Positions 42,231 through 50,386 are shown, counted from the first letter of the stretch. The stretch is DNA of 64,000 bases from Peribacillus simplex (GCF_030123325.1 NZ_CP126106.1:2074001-2138000), one strand, 5' to 3'. Translations and numbers: made by a program. The notes: generated by a model not told the origin, from the sequence alone.

Positions 42231-42426
42231 ATTAGTTTTAGCGAAGCGTACGCTCGATTTAGTAATAAAAACCAGAATTTCAATACTCTGTTTAAAAGTA
42301 GAATGAAAAAATAATTCCCCTAATATACCGAGTGGTGCAAACCGTTGATACATCAATATTTATAGAGGGAGTTTAGTTTAATAAGCCAATATAAATAATA
42401 AAATCGTATTGTATACGTTATATATG

Positions 42427-42465
42427 GAAAAGGGACTGGCGAGATTAACAGTCCCTTTTTCTTTT
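42427..42465. terminator. Terminator between IS-D and the multidrug operon
   Basis: AAAAGGGACTG...CAGTCCCTTTTTCTTTT. It is good for + strand transcripts and usable on the minus strand. Confidence 0.8.
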
Positions 42466-42482
42466 ATTAAACGGTAAAGTTA

Positions 42483-42959
42483 TTAGTTTAAGTTTAGGAA
42501 ACTATACCCGTAGGCTGCACCAATAGCAAATACCAAAGTCCAAAACGCAAGGCTAACAGTCATCCATCCAATAACCCGTTTTCTAGAAGCACCAAAAATT
42601 AACGCAAAAATAGCTGCAATATCAGTCCCTACAAAAATAGGAGCAATAATAGCTAAACCAGGAATCCCGTATTTTTCCCAAATGGCTCTGGTTCTGGTTT
42701 CCTTTTTAGTTGCTCCGTTAATCCCTTTTTTCTTTCTTCTTTCAATTCTCCATTTATTTATCTGCTTAAAAAAGATTCCTAGCAACAGGATTAATAAGAA
42801 ATTACCTATAAAAGCAGTTATACCAACTGCTGTTGGTGGCAACCCCCATAAGACACCTAAAGGAACAATAAACGATACATCCATCCAGGGAGCTACTCCC
42901 AGTAAAAACAATATAATTAACTGCCACATTATATTTGCTTGTTCTGCCCATTCAAACAT
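42483..42959 (-). CDS. Small multi-drug export family protein (158 aa)
   Basis: The Sm_multidrug_ex type membrane protein has five hydrophobic segments, starting IILFLLGVAPWMDVSFIVPL and GVLWGLPPTAVGITAFIGNF. A basic cytosolic loop (RIERRKKKGINGATKKETRT) follows, then GIPGLAIIAPIFVGTDIAAI and the last two helices. Export of drugs is the family name rather than proven. RBS TTGGAGG before ATG 42959. It is the last gene of a three-gene minus-strand operon with an XRE regulator. Confidence 0.85.
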   Translation of the reverse strand: MFEWAEQANIMWQLIILFLLGVAPWMDVSFIVPLGVLWGLPPTAVGITAFIGNFLLILLLGIFFKQINKWRIERRKKKGINGATKKETRTRAIWEKYGIPGLAIIAPIFVGTDIAAIFALIFGASRKRVIGWMTVSLAFWTLVFAIGAAYGYSFLNLN

Positions 42960-42978
42960 AGGTAGTTTCCTCCAATGG

Positions 42979-43416
42979 TTAAAATTGTTTAAATTTCCTT
43001 ATCGACAACCAATAAATGATATATTGACCTATCCCTAAAACACCCAGCAATAATAGAGTCATAAACTTAATATTCGATAGGGCAAAGCAAAGTCCGACAA
43101 TTAATGGCAGAGCATATGAGTAATAGATATAAACGCTACGGCAAGCCTTATAGGTAACCCATTGCTGCCCTTCGTCCATTTCCCGAAATTCTGGAGGTAT
43201 TGCCCCCAAGTATTTAATCTTACTTTCGGGATATTTACGATTATTTAATTGGATTAAGGAAACCCAGACCAAAGTGAAAGCCATTAAAATTAAGAGACAA
43301 ACTCGTACTAGAGATTGATTATTTTCGGAACCAATCATCGATATAAACAAAAACCCTAAAATCAATAGATATGAGAACATTGGAATAAAAGGTGAACGCA
43401 ATATTTTTGGTAGCAT
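42979..43416 (-). CDS. Four-helix membrane protein (145 aa)
   Basis: Two helix pairs (residues ~12-48 and ~95-138) surround a soluble loop with NNRKYPESKIKYLGAIPPEF and REMDEGQQWVTYKACRS. ATG 43416 is preferred, as GGAAGGG lies 9 bases upstream; the ATG at 43425 is too close to it. It resembles YhcF/DUF-type partners often co-encoded with tiny XRE regulators in Bacillus. The next upstream gene is such a regulator, 15 bp away. Function unknown. Confidence 0.65.
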   Translation of the reverse strand: MLPKILRSPFIPMFSYLLILGFLFISMIGSENNQSLVRVCLLILMAFTLVWVSLIQLNNRKYPESKIKYLGAIPPEFREMDEGQQWVTYKACRSVYIYYSYALPLIVGLCFALSNIKFMTLLLLGVLGIGQYIIYWLSIRKFKQF

Positions 43417-43431
43417 TATTATCATCCCTTC

Positions 43432-43626
43432 CTATTTCAAATAAAAGACTTCTTCAACCTGAACCTCAAATGCTTTGGCGATTTTTAAAGCCAATGCAAC
43501 GGAGGGTGCATAATCTCCTTTTTCAATTAAGCCGATGGTTTGTCGTGTTACCCCAATCTTCTTAGCCAAATCATCCTGTGTCCATCTAAATCGCGCACGT
43601 AATTCACGAACTCTATTTTCAAGCAT
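43432..43626 (-). CDS. Small XRE/Cro-type regulator (64 aa)
   Basis: A single helix-turn-helix domain: MLENRVRELRARFRWTQDDL then AKKIGVTRQTIGLIEKGDYA and SVALALKIAKAFEVQVEEVF. This is the YozG/YvaO-like short regulator type. Start ATG 43626 has GGAAAGGGA upstream; an in-frame extension to 43701 lacks an SD. It heads the minus-strand operon with the two membrane proteins and probably represses it. Confidence 0.88.
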   Translation of the reverse strand: MLENRVRELRARFRWTQDDLAKKIGVTRQTIGLIEKGDYAPSVALALKIAKAFEVQVEEVFYLK

Positions 43627-43754
43627 TTGATTATCCCTTTCCAAAAGTTGGTTATTTATAATGTAATATTTTATTGTCGAAATGTAAAGGATTGTTTGCA
43701 TTTAGTAACAAATAATTGCGAAAAATATAGGTACTCGTTGTTGATTTGAAATAA

Positions 43755-43825
43755 AGTCGTATCGTTTGTAAAAAAGATGTACCGTTTAAAATAAAGTTAT
43801 ACCGTTTATAAAAAAGTTGCACCGT
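43755..43825 (+). repeat. Tandem 20-bp repeat array, 4 units
   Basis: AGTCGTATCG (43755), AGATGTACCG (43775), AGTTATACCG (43795) and AGTTGCACCG (43815), each followed by TTT, at an exact 20-bp period. Confidence 0.8.
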
Positions 43826-43828
43826 TTT

Positions 43829-43862
43829 ACCCCTTTAGATGAAATTATCTATAGGGGTTTTT
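43829..43862 (+). terminator. Hairpin after the 20-bp array
   Basis: ACCCCT...AGGGGT then T6, followed by ATGTCTAAAAGATGAAG. The same hairpin and trailing bases follow the array at 47706. Confidence 0.7.
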
Positions 43863-43939
43863 TATGTCTAAAAGATGAAGAACATTTGAAGCTAATAAAG
43901 GAATAAAGAAGATCCAGTACAGAAATTAGTTCGGCAATA

Positions 43940-43968
43940 TTGACAAATTTCAAAAAAATGGATACACT
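43940..43968 (+). promoter_or_regulatory. Promoter of the TetR-ABC operon
   Basis: TTGACA (43940-43945), 17 bases, TACACT (43963-43968). Confidence 0.65.
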
Positions 43969-43977
43969 TTAGTAAAA

Positions 43978-43991
43978 ACCGGACGTTCGGT
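43978..43991. promoter_or_regulatory. Probable TetR operator
   Basis: ACCGGACGTTCGGT, symmetric except at two central-flank positions. It lies just downstream of the -10 box, so binding would block the operon. Confidence 0.6.
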
Positions 43992-44016
43992 ATTTTTTAT
44001 TAGGAGGCGAATAAGT

Positions 44017-44682
44017 ATGGCGAAAAAATATAATTCACAGGCAACAATTGAGACCATTTTGTCTGTATCCGCAAAACTTTTCCTGGAAAAAGGATTTGAT
44101 AAAACGAGTATAAAGGATATTGCTGAAACTGCAGTAATATCAAAAGGGGCTATTTACCATCATTTTCAATCGAAGGATGAAATCATAAATGCAGTTACGG
44201 AAATGCAGGCACAAAGCGTAGAAAATATGATAAAGGGTTGGTTATCTGAAATGGGGTCTTGTACTGGAAAAGAAAAGCTAATTACTCTTTTGCATAAGAG
44301 CTTTTCCAGCCAAGAGTCGCACTATTTGGACGATGTGATGGCTTCACGCATAAAAAGTCCAGAATTTGTAGTGTCATATATGCAGGACTGCGTAAACAAA
44401 GACTCTGCACTCATTGCTGAAATCATAAATGAAGGAATAGTAGACGGCTCACTTATTACTGATTTTCCCGAAGAGTGTGCTGAGGTTTTTTTACTATTGA
44501 TGAATATTTGGTGTGACCCTGTTGTATTTAAGTGTAACCATGCCAAATTAGGAATGCGTTTGAAATTTTTGCAACACATGATGAAATCAATCGGAATGGA
44601 TATATTGAATGATGATTTGCTTGTCAAGATAAAAGAATTATTGCAAAGGTTATATCCTGAGGAGAACAAAACGAATGAATAA
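44017..44682 (+). CDS. TetR/AcrR-family regulator (221 aa)
   Basis: The N-terminal HTH is ILSVSAKLFLEKGFDKTSIK then DIAETAVISKGAIYHHFQSK, with a ligand-binding helical C-terminus. RBS TAGGAGG. It starts an operon with an ABC ATPase (8-nt overlap), a permease (17-nt overlap) and a small membrane protein. The near-palindrome at its promoter suggests autorepression lifted by an exported compound. Confidence 0.92.
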   Translation: MAKKYNSQATIETILSVSAKLFLEKGFDKTSIKDIAETAVISKGAIYHHFQSKDEIINAVTEMQAQSVENMIKGWLSEMGSCTGKEKLITLLHKSFSSQESHYLDDVMASRIKSPEFVVSYMQDCVNKDSALIAEIINEGIVDGSLITDFPEECAEVFLLLMNIWCDPVVFKCNHAKLGMRLKFLQHMMKSIGMDILNDDLLVKIKELLQRLYPEENKTNE

Positions 44683-45418
44683 TATTTATGTTGTAAAAGT
44701 CGAGAACCTTACAAAAACCTTTGATGGAAATGAAGTAATAAAAAATTGCAATATAAATGTGCAAAAAGGTACTATTTATGGTTTTTTAGGTGCAAATGGA
44801 GCTGGAAAAACAACGATATTTAAAATGCTGTCTGGCTTGCTGACACCGACAATGGGGAAAGCACAAGTTTTAGAAATGGATGTTATGTCTCAAAGAAGTG
44901 AAATTTTAAGAAATATAGGAACGATCATTGAAACTCCAATATTTTATGAACATTTATCAGCGACTGAAAATTTAGAGATACACCTTGCCTATATGGAAGC
45001 CGATGACACGGATATAGACTCTGTTTTAACTAAAGTCGGATTAAACAACACAGGTAAACAGCCTGTCTCAAAATTCTCACTTGGTATGCGTCAACGATTA
45101 GCCATTTCAAGGGCTATCATTCATAAACCTAAATTGTTGATTTTAGATGAGCCCATTAACGGACTAGATCCAATTGGAATTAGAGAAATGAGAGAATTTT
45201 TCCTTGATCTTGTTAAAAATCAAGATATGACCATATTGATTTCCAGTCATATTTTATCGGAAATTGAGCATATTGCCGATACCATTGGAGTGATTGTAAA
45301 CGGCACTGTTATACGAGAGGTTTCTTTGGCAGAAGTGAAGGCACAATCCCCGAATGGTCTTGAAGATTATTTTATGGATATAATGACCAGGAGGATAAGC
45401 AATGGTAAACCTTATTAA
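44675..45418 (+). CDS. ABC transporter ATP-binding protein (247 aa)
   Basis: Bacitracin/lantibiotic-exporter-like ATPase. Walker A is FLGANGAGKTTIFKML, the signature is SKFSLGMRQRLAISRA, Walker B is PKLLILDEPINGLDPIG, and the H-loop is ILISSHILSEIEH. The SLGMRQRL signature is characteristic of the lantibiotic-immunity/BcrA group. It partners with the following permease. Export or self-protection against a peptide is a fair but unproven reading. Confidence 0.93.
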   Translation: MNNIYVVKVENLTKTFDGNEVIKNCNINVQKGTIYGFLGANGAGKTTIFKMLSGLLTPTMGKAQVLEMDVMSQRSEILRNIGTIIETPIFYEHLSATENLEIHLAYMEADDTDIDSVLTKVGLNNTGKQPVSKFSLGMRQRLAISRAIIHKPKLLILDEPINGLDPIGIREMREFFLDLVKNQDMTILISSHILSEIEHIADTIGVIVNGTVIREVSLAEVKAQSPNGLEDYFMDIMTRRISNGKPY

Positions 45419-46112
45419 ATTGGAATTAAGAAGAAACAACATCCGTACCTATGTAATTGCCAGCATTATTATTGCCATAGTCATGTTAGGTTTCCTCTAT
45501 CTTTTTGCCTATGCGCCAAAGCTAGAGCCAAACGATAAAGATTTAGAGATTTTTTTAGGATATAACAATCTGATCCCTTTGTTTGGGGTATTAAATATGG
45601 CGGCTTTTTGCGTCCTATCGGCTGTTATGTATTCTAAATTTATAGTTGAGGATTATTCCGGAAAGAGACCCATTTTACTTTTTTCATACCCGATTAGCAG
45701 AAAAAAGATCTTATTTTCAAAATTAAGTGTTGTTTGCATATTTACAATTTTTTCTATGATTACTAGCAATCTCATTATTTTTTTGATATTTAGTACAACA
45801 GAGAAAACTATGAATCTTGTAAGTGGAGACTTTACGGCTGCTATTATGCTACAGGCTATAAAAATTACAGTTGTCATGGCCATTATAGCCGCAAGTATAG
45901 GAATTATAGCAACGGGCATTGGATTTATTAAGAAATCAGTTCCTACTACCATTGTTTCGGCTGTTCTATTGGCTTCGTTGATGTGCAATATTGTGGCAAA
46001 CACCACTTCAAGTATGACGTTCATGTATTTATTCAGTTTGATTATGATATTTGTCGGAATCCTCTTTTCAATAAATCTGATACACAAAGTAAATCTTATG
46101 GAGGTAGAGTAA
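45402..46112 (+). CDS. ABC-2 permease, lantibiotic-immunity type (236 aa)
   Basis: Six membrane helices in the order expected for BcrB/SpaE-like permeases: ~18-38, ~56-76, ~100-122, ~140-165, ~172-190 and ~205-225. The RPILLFSYPISRKKILFSKL stretch before helix 3 is a family hallmark (YPxxRxKIxxAK). It overlaps the ATPase gene by 17 nt, with the start inside an AGGAGG-containing end. It works with the upstream ATPase. Confidence 0.88.
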   Translation: MVNLIKLELRRNNIRTYVIASIIIAIVMLGFLYLFAYAPKLEPNDKDLEIFLGYNNLIPLFGVLNMAAFCVLSAVMYSKFIVEDYSGKRPILLFSYPISRKKILFSKLSVVCIFTIFSMITSNLIIFLIFSTTEKTMNLVSGDFTAAIMLQAIKITVVMAIIAASIGIIATGIGFIKKSVPTTIVSAVLLASLMCNIVANTTSSMTFMYLFSLIMIFVGILFSINLIHKVNLMEVE

Positions 46113-46334
46113 ATGGAACAAAGAATTGAAAAGTCCATTGATCATATACTTGAAAGTGCTTCATCACAGCTTTATATTTTTAGTGTTGGTCTTGGAATAG
46201 TGCTGGTCATATTAGGAATTTCTCTAATTCTTGCTGGAAAGCGTTCAAAAGGAAAAATGGGTAAAACAAATACTGGTTTGATTTGTACGGTAATTGGTAT
46301 TATCGCTATTGTGAGTGGAACTGTCCAAATGTAG
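46113..46334 (+). CDS. Small membrane protein of the TetR-ABC operon (73 aa)
   Basis: Begins at the base after the permease stop; GGAGGTAGAG in the permease end is its RBS. Two hydrophobic helices, ~19-40 (LYIFSVGLGIVLVILGISLI) and ~52-72 (TGLICTVIGIIAIVSGTVQM), flank a basic linker (GKRSKGKMGKT). It may be an accessory subunit of the exporter. No family recognised. Confidence 0.75.
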   Translation: MEQRIEKSIDHILESASSQLYIFSVGLGIVLVILGISLILAGKRSKGKMGKTNTGLICTVIGIIAIVSGTVQM

Positions 46335-46356
46335 ATAAAGAAAAGGGGATAGTCAA

Positions 46357-46668
46357 ATGAAACCTATTTTAATAGAAAAAACCCCTAAAAATATAACTGT
46401 TACATTAGATTCAAATCCTTTTACTCCTTCTGAAGATATTCGAGAGAAACATGACCTATTTTGGGAGGAACAAAAATTGTAAAATCCTTCTCTGAGGAAC
46501 GGAGACGTATTTACGATTATTGAATTAAATAAATCGACTGAAGAACTTTGTGTGGTCGTGGCAAAGATAGACTACAAACACTACTTATATACTCTCCATC
46601 ATTTGGATTGTGAGTATCCTTGTAAAGTGATTTACTCATGTGCTACTGTAATTACTAACGATAATTAA
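46357..46668 (+). pseudogene. Truncated Nudix-hydrolase-like gene with internal stop
   Basis: ATG 46357 has AAAGGGG upstream. It reads MKPILIEKTPKNITVTLDSN and EKHDLFWEEQKL, then TAA at 46480, and continues in the same frame as NPSLRNGDVFTIIELNKSTE, VVAKIDYKHYLYTLHHLDCE and CKVIYSCATVITNDN before a second stop. This is the N-terminal part of a family of Nudix-like proteins. The catalytic Nudix box is missing. AAA to TAA would explain the internal stop. Confidence 0.6.
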
Positions 46669-46779
46669 GGTGTATTTGGTCGAAAGAATAAAAGTATAAT
46701 TGAAATGGGCTCGATAATGGACAAGATAAGTAGAAAATAATTAAACTTTTTTATAAAACCGAAATTTAAATCCGCTGTA

Positions 46780-46822
46780 TTAGATTCCATTTTGATCAAT
46801 CTTTTTTCAAAATGGAATCTAA
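46780..46822. repeat. Long perfect hairpin with conserved loop
   Basis: TTAGATTCCATTTTGA pairs over 16 bp with TCAAAATGGAATCTAA. The loop (TCAATCTTTTT) and its closing pairs resemble the loops of the GGGCATGT hairpins at 12674 and 53650, while the stem is different. Confidence 0.65.
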
Positions 46823-47001
46823 TATTTTGACGTAATATGAGGATTTGAGAGAGATTTTTGATCAAACTTATTTTCAAAGCTACACAGGCGGCTATTTCTA
46901 ACAAACATTAAAGAACCGTCAATAGGCCTGTTTTTTGTACGAAAGAAGGATAGCCACCAAGTTTCGACGAATATATCAATATACTTTTTGGAGGTGTTGA
47001 T
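46823..47001. other. Leader of the small zinc-protein gene
   Basis: It contains ATAGGCCTGTTTTTTG (terminator-like tail at 46921-46936) and the RBS GGAGGTG at 46990-46996. No gene is recognised. Confidence 0.35.
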
Positions 47002-47187
47002 ATGGCGATTTGTTGTGGAGAGTGTCACGTTGAATTAAAGAGTGATGATTATGTCACATTAGATGAATTTAGCACGATGAGGCACACATATTGCGGTTAT
47101 GATCTTATTGCCGATCTGATCAAAGACATTGGGACTTATCGAAATATCAAAACAAAGTATTGGTTTTCCCGTGAGCGTACTAAATGA
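47002..47187 (+). CDS. Small cysteine-containing protein (61 aa)
   Basis: MAICCGECHVELKSDDYVTL then STMRHTYCGYDLIADLIKDI. The CCxxC near the start plus H/C in RHTYC could form one zinc site. ATG 47002 has GGAGGTG 7 bases upstream, so translation is plausible. The stop overlaps the start of the next gene by 4 nt (ATGA), indicating coupling to the RHH protein. No named family recognised. Confidence 0.65.
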   Translation: MAICCGECHVELKSDDYVTLDEFSTMRHTYCGYDLIADLIKDIGTYRNIKTKYWFSRERTK

Positions 47188-47690
47188 AAATCGGGGAAAT
47201 CTTGGAGTTAATTAAAACTGATACACCAGCGAATATAGCCAAAAAGGCTGATGTTCATCTTTCAGAAAAATTACTAAGAAAAGCATTGAAAAAAGCTGGT
47301 TATGAGTATAGAAATTCAGGCGAAAAAGGCTGGTATTTCGTTGGTGAAGGTGACGAAGAAACGGTACAAGAGCAGCTTATTTATGACTTTGCAACAGCAG
47401 GAAAATCAAAGGCGAACGTTTCAACTAATGTAAATAAAGAACCTATTAACGATACCAACCAAAGTTCTAACGTTGGCATAAAACGTGGTAAAGAACAGGT
47501 TAAACAAGCGAACGAACAATCAGCACCAACCATAGAACGAACCAACGTTATAAGAAAACGTTCTTCATTCGATATGGATGTTGAACTTATGAAGGAACTA
47601 AAAATACAAGCAATCATTCATGATAGGACGGTATATGAACTAGTTGAAAGTGCCGTAAGGCACTATTTAGCTGAATTAAAGGGAAAATGA
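47184..47690 (+). CDS. Ribbon-helix-helix DNA-binding protein (168 aa)
   Basis: Residues ~1-60 form a small helical domain (ILELIKTDTPANIAKKADVH then EKLLRKALKKAGYEYRNSGE, KGWYFVGEG), reminiscent of a DNA-binding or homeodomain-like module. A Ser/Asn/Gln-rich linker follows. The C-terminal ~45 residues are a ribbon-helix-helix (RSSFDMDVELMKELKIQAII, HDRTVYELVESAVRHYLAEL), as in CopG/ParG-type plasmid regulators. A 20-bp repeat array lies 15 bp downstream and could be its target. Plasmid-like ancestry is suspected. Confidence 0.7.
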   Translation: MKIGEILELIKTDTPANIAKKADVHLSEKLLRKALKKAGYEYRNSGEKGWYFVGEGDEETVQEQLIYDFATAGKSKANVSTNVNKEPINDTNQSSNVGIKRGKEQVKQANEQSAPTIERTNVIRKRSSFDMDVELMKELKIQAIIHDRTVYELVESAVRHYLAELKGK

Positions 47691-47705
47691 TGTGGCTTTG
47701 AAATA

Positions 47706-47775
47706 AAGTCACGATGTTTTTAATAAGGTTACACCGTTTTACCCCTTTGGATACTATCCTCTAAAGGGGTGTTTT
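47706..47775 (+). repeat. Degenerate 20-bp repeat array plus hairpin
   Basis: AGTCACGATGTTT and AGGTTACACCGTTT, 20 bp apart, then ACCCCTTT...AAAGGGGT with T5 and ATGTCCAAAAGATAAAG. It is the same composite block as at 43755-43880. Confidence 0.7.
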
Positions 47776-47848
47776 TATGTCCAAAAGATAAAGTACATCT
47801 GAAATTTAAAAATGGATCAAGGGGATTTTTGAGTGGTAATAGAGTTGT

Positions 47849-47888
47849 TCCGTTAAAGGGCGCGATTCATTAATAAGAATTACTTTTT
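47849..47888 (+). repeat. Modular repeat, GCGATTC class, cut by an IS
   Basis: TCCGTTAAAGGGCGCGATTC ATTAATAAGAATTACTTTTT; the T tract is interrupted by IS-E1. The right arm resumes at 49498. Confidence 0.75.
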
Positions 47889-47989
47889 GTATGAAAACAC
47901 ATTAGTAAAAAAGCCATGCTAAAATAAACCCTCCATATTGTCATTTTTTTTTGATGGGGGTAAATGTACTATGTCGTTATTTTAACTGG

Positions 47990-49222
47990 TTATGCAGTTT
48001 GTTGTTCAGATGGAGCGATTGTATAGCCTTTCTTTTTTAGGTATTCGATCATTTTTAATTCTTTGTTATTTTGTTTTTCTTCAAGGTAATTTGAGCCTAG
48101 TTCATCATAAGGTTCTCCTGTTTTTAAGATGTTGTAAGCAATCGTCAATAGTAAATGAGCAGAAGCAATTCGTCCTTTCATTTTTCCCTGCCTTTTGGTA
48201 ATCCTTTTTCGATGTGAAGCAATTCGATTATTTTGCCTTGATGTCGCTAATACACACTCTACGGCCATCGTTTTCAGAGCTTTGTTACCTTGTGTGGTTT
48301 TACTCGTTTTTTTTTTACCAGCACTTTCGTAATTTCCAGGACTCACACCAGCCCAAGAGGCAAGATGTTTAGCTGACTTAAATACGGACATATCAACCCC
48401 CATCTCCGCAATAAAAGTAGCTGCGGCAGCTTTGTTCACACCAGGTATACCATCCAATAATTCTACTTCCTTACGATAAGGGGACAGGAGTTGATCAATT
48501 TGCTTTTCCAATTCTTCTATGGTTTCTTCTAAATAACTCATATGCTCCCAATGGTAACGCAACATATCACGATGATGACGGCGAATACGACCATTAATTG
48601 CATGGGCAATGTCAGTAATACTTGCTTTTGTTCGCCAATCCACCATTTTTCGAAGACCATCGGTCTCTATTTTTTCACCGTTTAGAATCGCTTCAAGGAT
48701 ACGGCGTCCCGATACACCAAAAATGTCTGATAGAACGGATGTTAGCTTGATATTAGCATCTTGAAGAATTTTGTGAATGCGATTCTGCTCTGAGGTGCGA
48801 TGATGAATCAATTTTTTTCGATAACGAGTAAGATCACGTAAATCACGAATATCCTCTGGTGGTACAAAATTGCTTTCAATAAGTCCGCATCTTAGAAGCT
48901 TGGCAAGCCATTCGGCATCTTTTACATCAGTTTTACGGCCTGGAACATTTTTGACATGCCTGGCATTGGCAAGAACAAGGTGAAAAGATCCTTCGAGTAT
49001 ATTCCATATTGGTTTCCAGTAGACTCCGGTACTTTCCATCACAACATCGGATACCTGAAGGGTAGCTAGCCAATCACTTAAAGCCAAGAGCCCCTTTGTT
49101 GTAGTTGAAAAAGTTTCAATAGAGGTTTTTGGCTTTTTATCTAATGGGCCAAATAATACACAGGCTACTACTGTTTCTTGGTGTACATCTAGGCCAGCAC
49201 ACCGTTCAATCATTGCTTCCAT
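47990..49222 (-). CDS. IS110-family transposase (410 aa)
   Basis: Intact copy. DEDD residues: CAGLDVHQETVVACV, VVMESTGVYWKP, GRKTDVKDAEWLAKLL. The C-terminal motif is GIPGVNKAAAATFIAEMGVD, AGVSPGNYESAGKKKTSKTT and NKALKTMAVECVLA. RBS GAGGTGATTCCCC before ATG 49222 (minus). The gene keeps a run of ten A (minus) at 48307-48316 coding for GKKKT; the sister copy at 60.6-61.9 kb has nine and is frameshifted there. Confidence 0.93.
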   Translation of the reverse strand: MEAMIERCAGLDVHQETVVACVLFGPLDKKPKTSIETFSTTTKGLLALSDWLATLQVSDVVMESTGVYWKPIWNILEGSFHLVLANARHVKNVPGRKTDVKDAEWLAKLLRCGLIESNFVPPEDIRDLRDLTRYRKKLIHHRTSEQNRIHKILQDANIKLTSVLSDIFGVSGRRILEAILNGEKIETDGLRKMVDWRTKASITDIAHAINGRIRRHHRDMLRYHWEHMSYLEETIEELEKQIDQLLSPYRKEVELLDGIPGVNKAAAATFIAEMGVDMSVFKSAKHLASWAGVSPGNYESAGKKKTSKTTQGNKALKTMAVECVLATSRQNNRIASHRKRITKRQGKMKGRIASAHLLLTIAYNILKTGEPYDELGSNYLEEKQNNKELKMIEYLKKKGYTIAPSEQQTA

Positions 49223-49229
49223 AGGGGAA

Positions 49230-49490
49230 TCACCTCAAAAAAAGATTAACAATACATATGACAGGAGATTTGTTACAAAAATTTTTGTATACGTACTTGT
49301 AGTACACTAAATGGTTCTTCCATACTGTCACAACCAGTATCTTATACAGGGTATCTTCCTTAAGATCCACCAAAAAAAGTTCAGCCTGGTTGTATTGTTA
49401 TCATCCATTATTGTCAAGGGGTTAATGGGTTAGACTCTATTTTTGAGTTTAGATTTTCGTAGTAGATGGTGGCGGCGAGGAGCGCCGCCA
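49230..49490 (-). ncRNA. Candidate bridge/seek RNA of IS-E1
   Basis: On the + strand ATCTTAT (49339-49345) resembles the flank TTTCTTATGG. AAAAAAAG (49372-49379), 26 bases away, is complementary in RNA to the other flank CTTTTT. The ~280-bp end also has TGGCGGCG-AGGAG-CGCCGCCA, a perfect hairpin (49470-49490). Confidence 0.4.
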
Positions 49491-49497
49491 TAGGAGT

Positions 49498-49524
49498 TTC
49501 TTATGGAACTAACGGGGCAGGATA
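49498..49524 (+). repeat. Modular repeat, right arm after IS-E1
   Basis: TTCTTATGGAACTAACGGGG then CAGGATAGTT. Confidence 0.85.
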
Positions 49525-49616
49525 GTTCCATAAGGAATACTGTTAAGTGACATTAAATTTAAAACATAATAAAGTTGTTTAAAAACGTCAGTCATGTTAT
49601 TCCATTAAAGGGCCAT
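49508..49616 (+). repeat. 109-bp direct duplication, copy 1
   Basis: From the right arm through GGAATACTGTTAAGTGACAT to TTCCATTAAAGGGCCAT, it is identical as read to 51162-51270. Confidence 0.85.
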
Positions 49617-49859
49617 TATATTGAATAACTTATTGTGGAAATTATGAAAAATTGAGATGATTATTATTAAGTTAAAGGGCAGTTTAGCGTGGCCACCGAC
49701 CAACTAAGTGGTTACTTACACTCAATTATTGGAAGGAAAGTTTTATCCTTTCGCGAATTCATTATACATGCCGAAATTACGAAATTCGCAAAAAAATCGC
49801 GGTAGAGCATTGGAAAGAGCATTTTAATTTTCTATAACTCCATAGAGAGGTGATTACGC
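49617..49859. other. Leader of the GC-rich DinB gene
   Basis: It contains a degenerate repeat piece (GTTAAAGGGCAGTTTAG, 49674-49690) and TTTCGCGAATTC...GAAATTCGCGAA-like symmetry (49758-49796). AGAGAGGTG at 49844-49852 is the RBS of the next gene. Confidence 0.4.
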
Positions 49860-50369
49860 ATGAATCAAAGACCGTCAGAAGAAGAATATGCCGGGGACTT
49901 CGGAGAGTATATCCGGTTGGTGCCGGATGGCAACATCATCGACATTCTGCTCGCCCAGGAAAAGCAAATGACCGAGCTGCTGGCATCGTTGACCGAAAGC
50001 CATGGCGCGTATCGGTATGCGGAAGGAAAATGGACGCTGAAAGAAGTCGTGGGCCACATCGCAGACGGAGAACGCGTCATGACCTACCGCCTGCTACTGT
50101 TCGCAAGAGGGGACCAGACGCCTCTGTCCGGTTTCGACCAGGAATTGTTCATGCCTCCTTTCGGAAGCTGGACAACCGCGCAATTGGCCGAAGACTACCG
50201 GGCCGTACGGCAATCGACGATCACACTGCTGCGCGGGTTACCGGCGGAGGCGTGGTCCCGCAAAGGCACAGCCAACAACGCAAGCATTACGGCGCGTGCC
50301 CTCGCGTACGGCATCGCAGGACACGAGATTCATCACATGGGGGTCATCCGAAATCGGTATTTGAGTTAG
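49860..50369 (+). CDS. DinB-family protein, GC-rich (169 aa)
   Basis: DinB fold. It has LLAQEKQMTELLASL, YRYAEGKWTLKEVVGHIADG with one metal His, ERVMTYRLLLFARGDQTPL and AYGIAGHEIHHMGVI with the other two. The gene and its terminator are much richer in G+C than everything around it and use codons such as CTG, GCG and CGC. It probably came from a Paenibacillus-like or other higher-GC Firmicute. RBS GAGAGGTG. Function is a putative metal-dependent thiol transferase. Confidence 0.88.
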   Translation: MNQRPSEEEYAGDFGEYIRLVPDGNIIDILLAQEKQMTELLASLTESHGAYRYAEGKWTLKEVVGHIADGERVMTYRLLLFARGDQTPLSGFDQELFMPPFGSWTTAQLAEDYRAVRQSTITLLRGLPAEAWSRKGTANNASITARALAYGIAGHEIHHMGVIRNRYLS

Positions 50370-50386
50370 TTGTCCGGAAGATCGGG

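Larger units (their letters stand above)
40613..42371 (+). mobile_element. IS1111-group element (IS-D), 1.76 kb
   Basis: It begins CATTCCTGTTAG and ends TATAGAGGGAG; AG is common to both junctions. The short 5' end and long 3' end (~370 bp) match the IS1111 layout. Its terminal bases resemble IS-B elements (CATTCCTG...GGGAG) but the protein is clearly different. Confidence 0.82.
47889..49497 (-). mobile_element. IS110-group element (IS-E1), 1.61 kb
   Basis: It sits in the T tract of a repeat: ...CTTTTT then GTATGAAAACAC, and at the other end ...CATAGGAG then TTTCTTATGGAAC. The exact junction within the T run is ambiguous. The long 5' noncoding end is ~280 bp. It is nearly identical to IS-E2 at 60555-62158. 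Confidence 0.8.

Noticed and set aside
43755..43825. 20-bp array as a CRISPR
   Set aside because: The units are contiguous with no unique spacers, and there are no cas genes.
49339..49379. Strong guide claim for IS-E1
   Set aside because: The T/A-rich segments match the flanks only over 6-7 low-complexity bases. It was kept only as a low-confidence feature supported by the better match in IS-E2.
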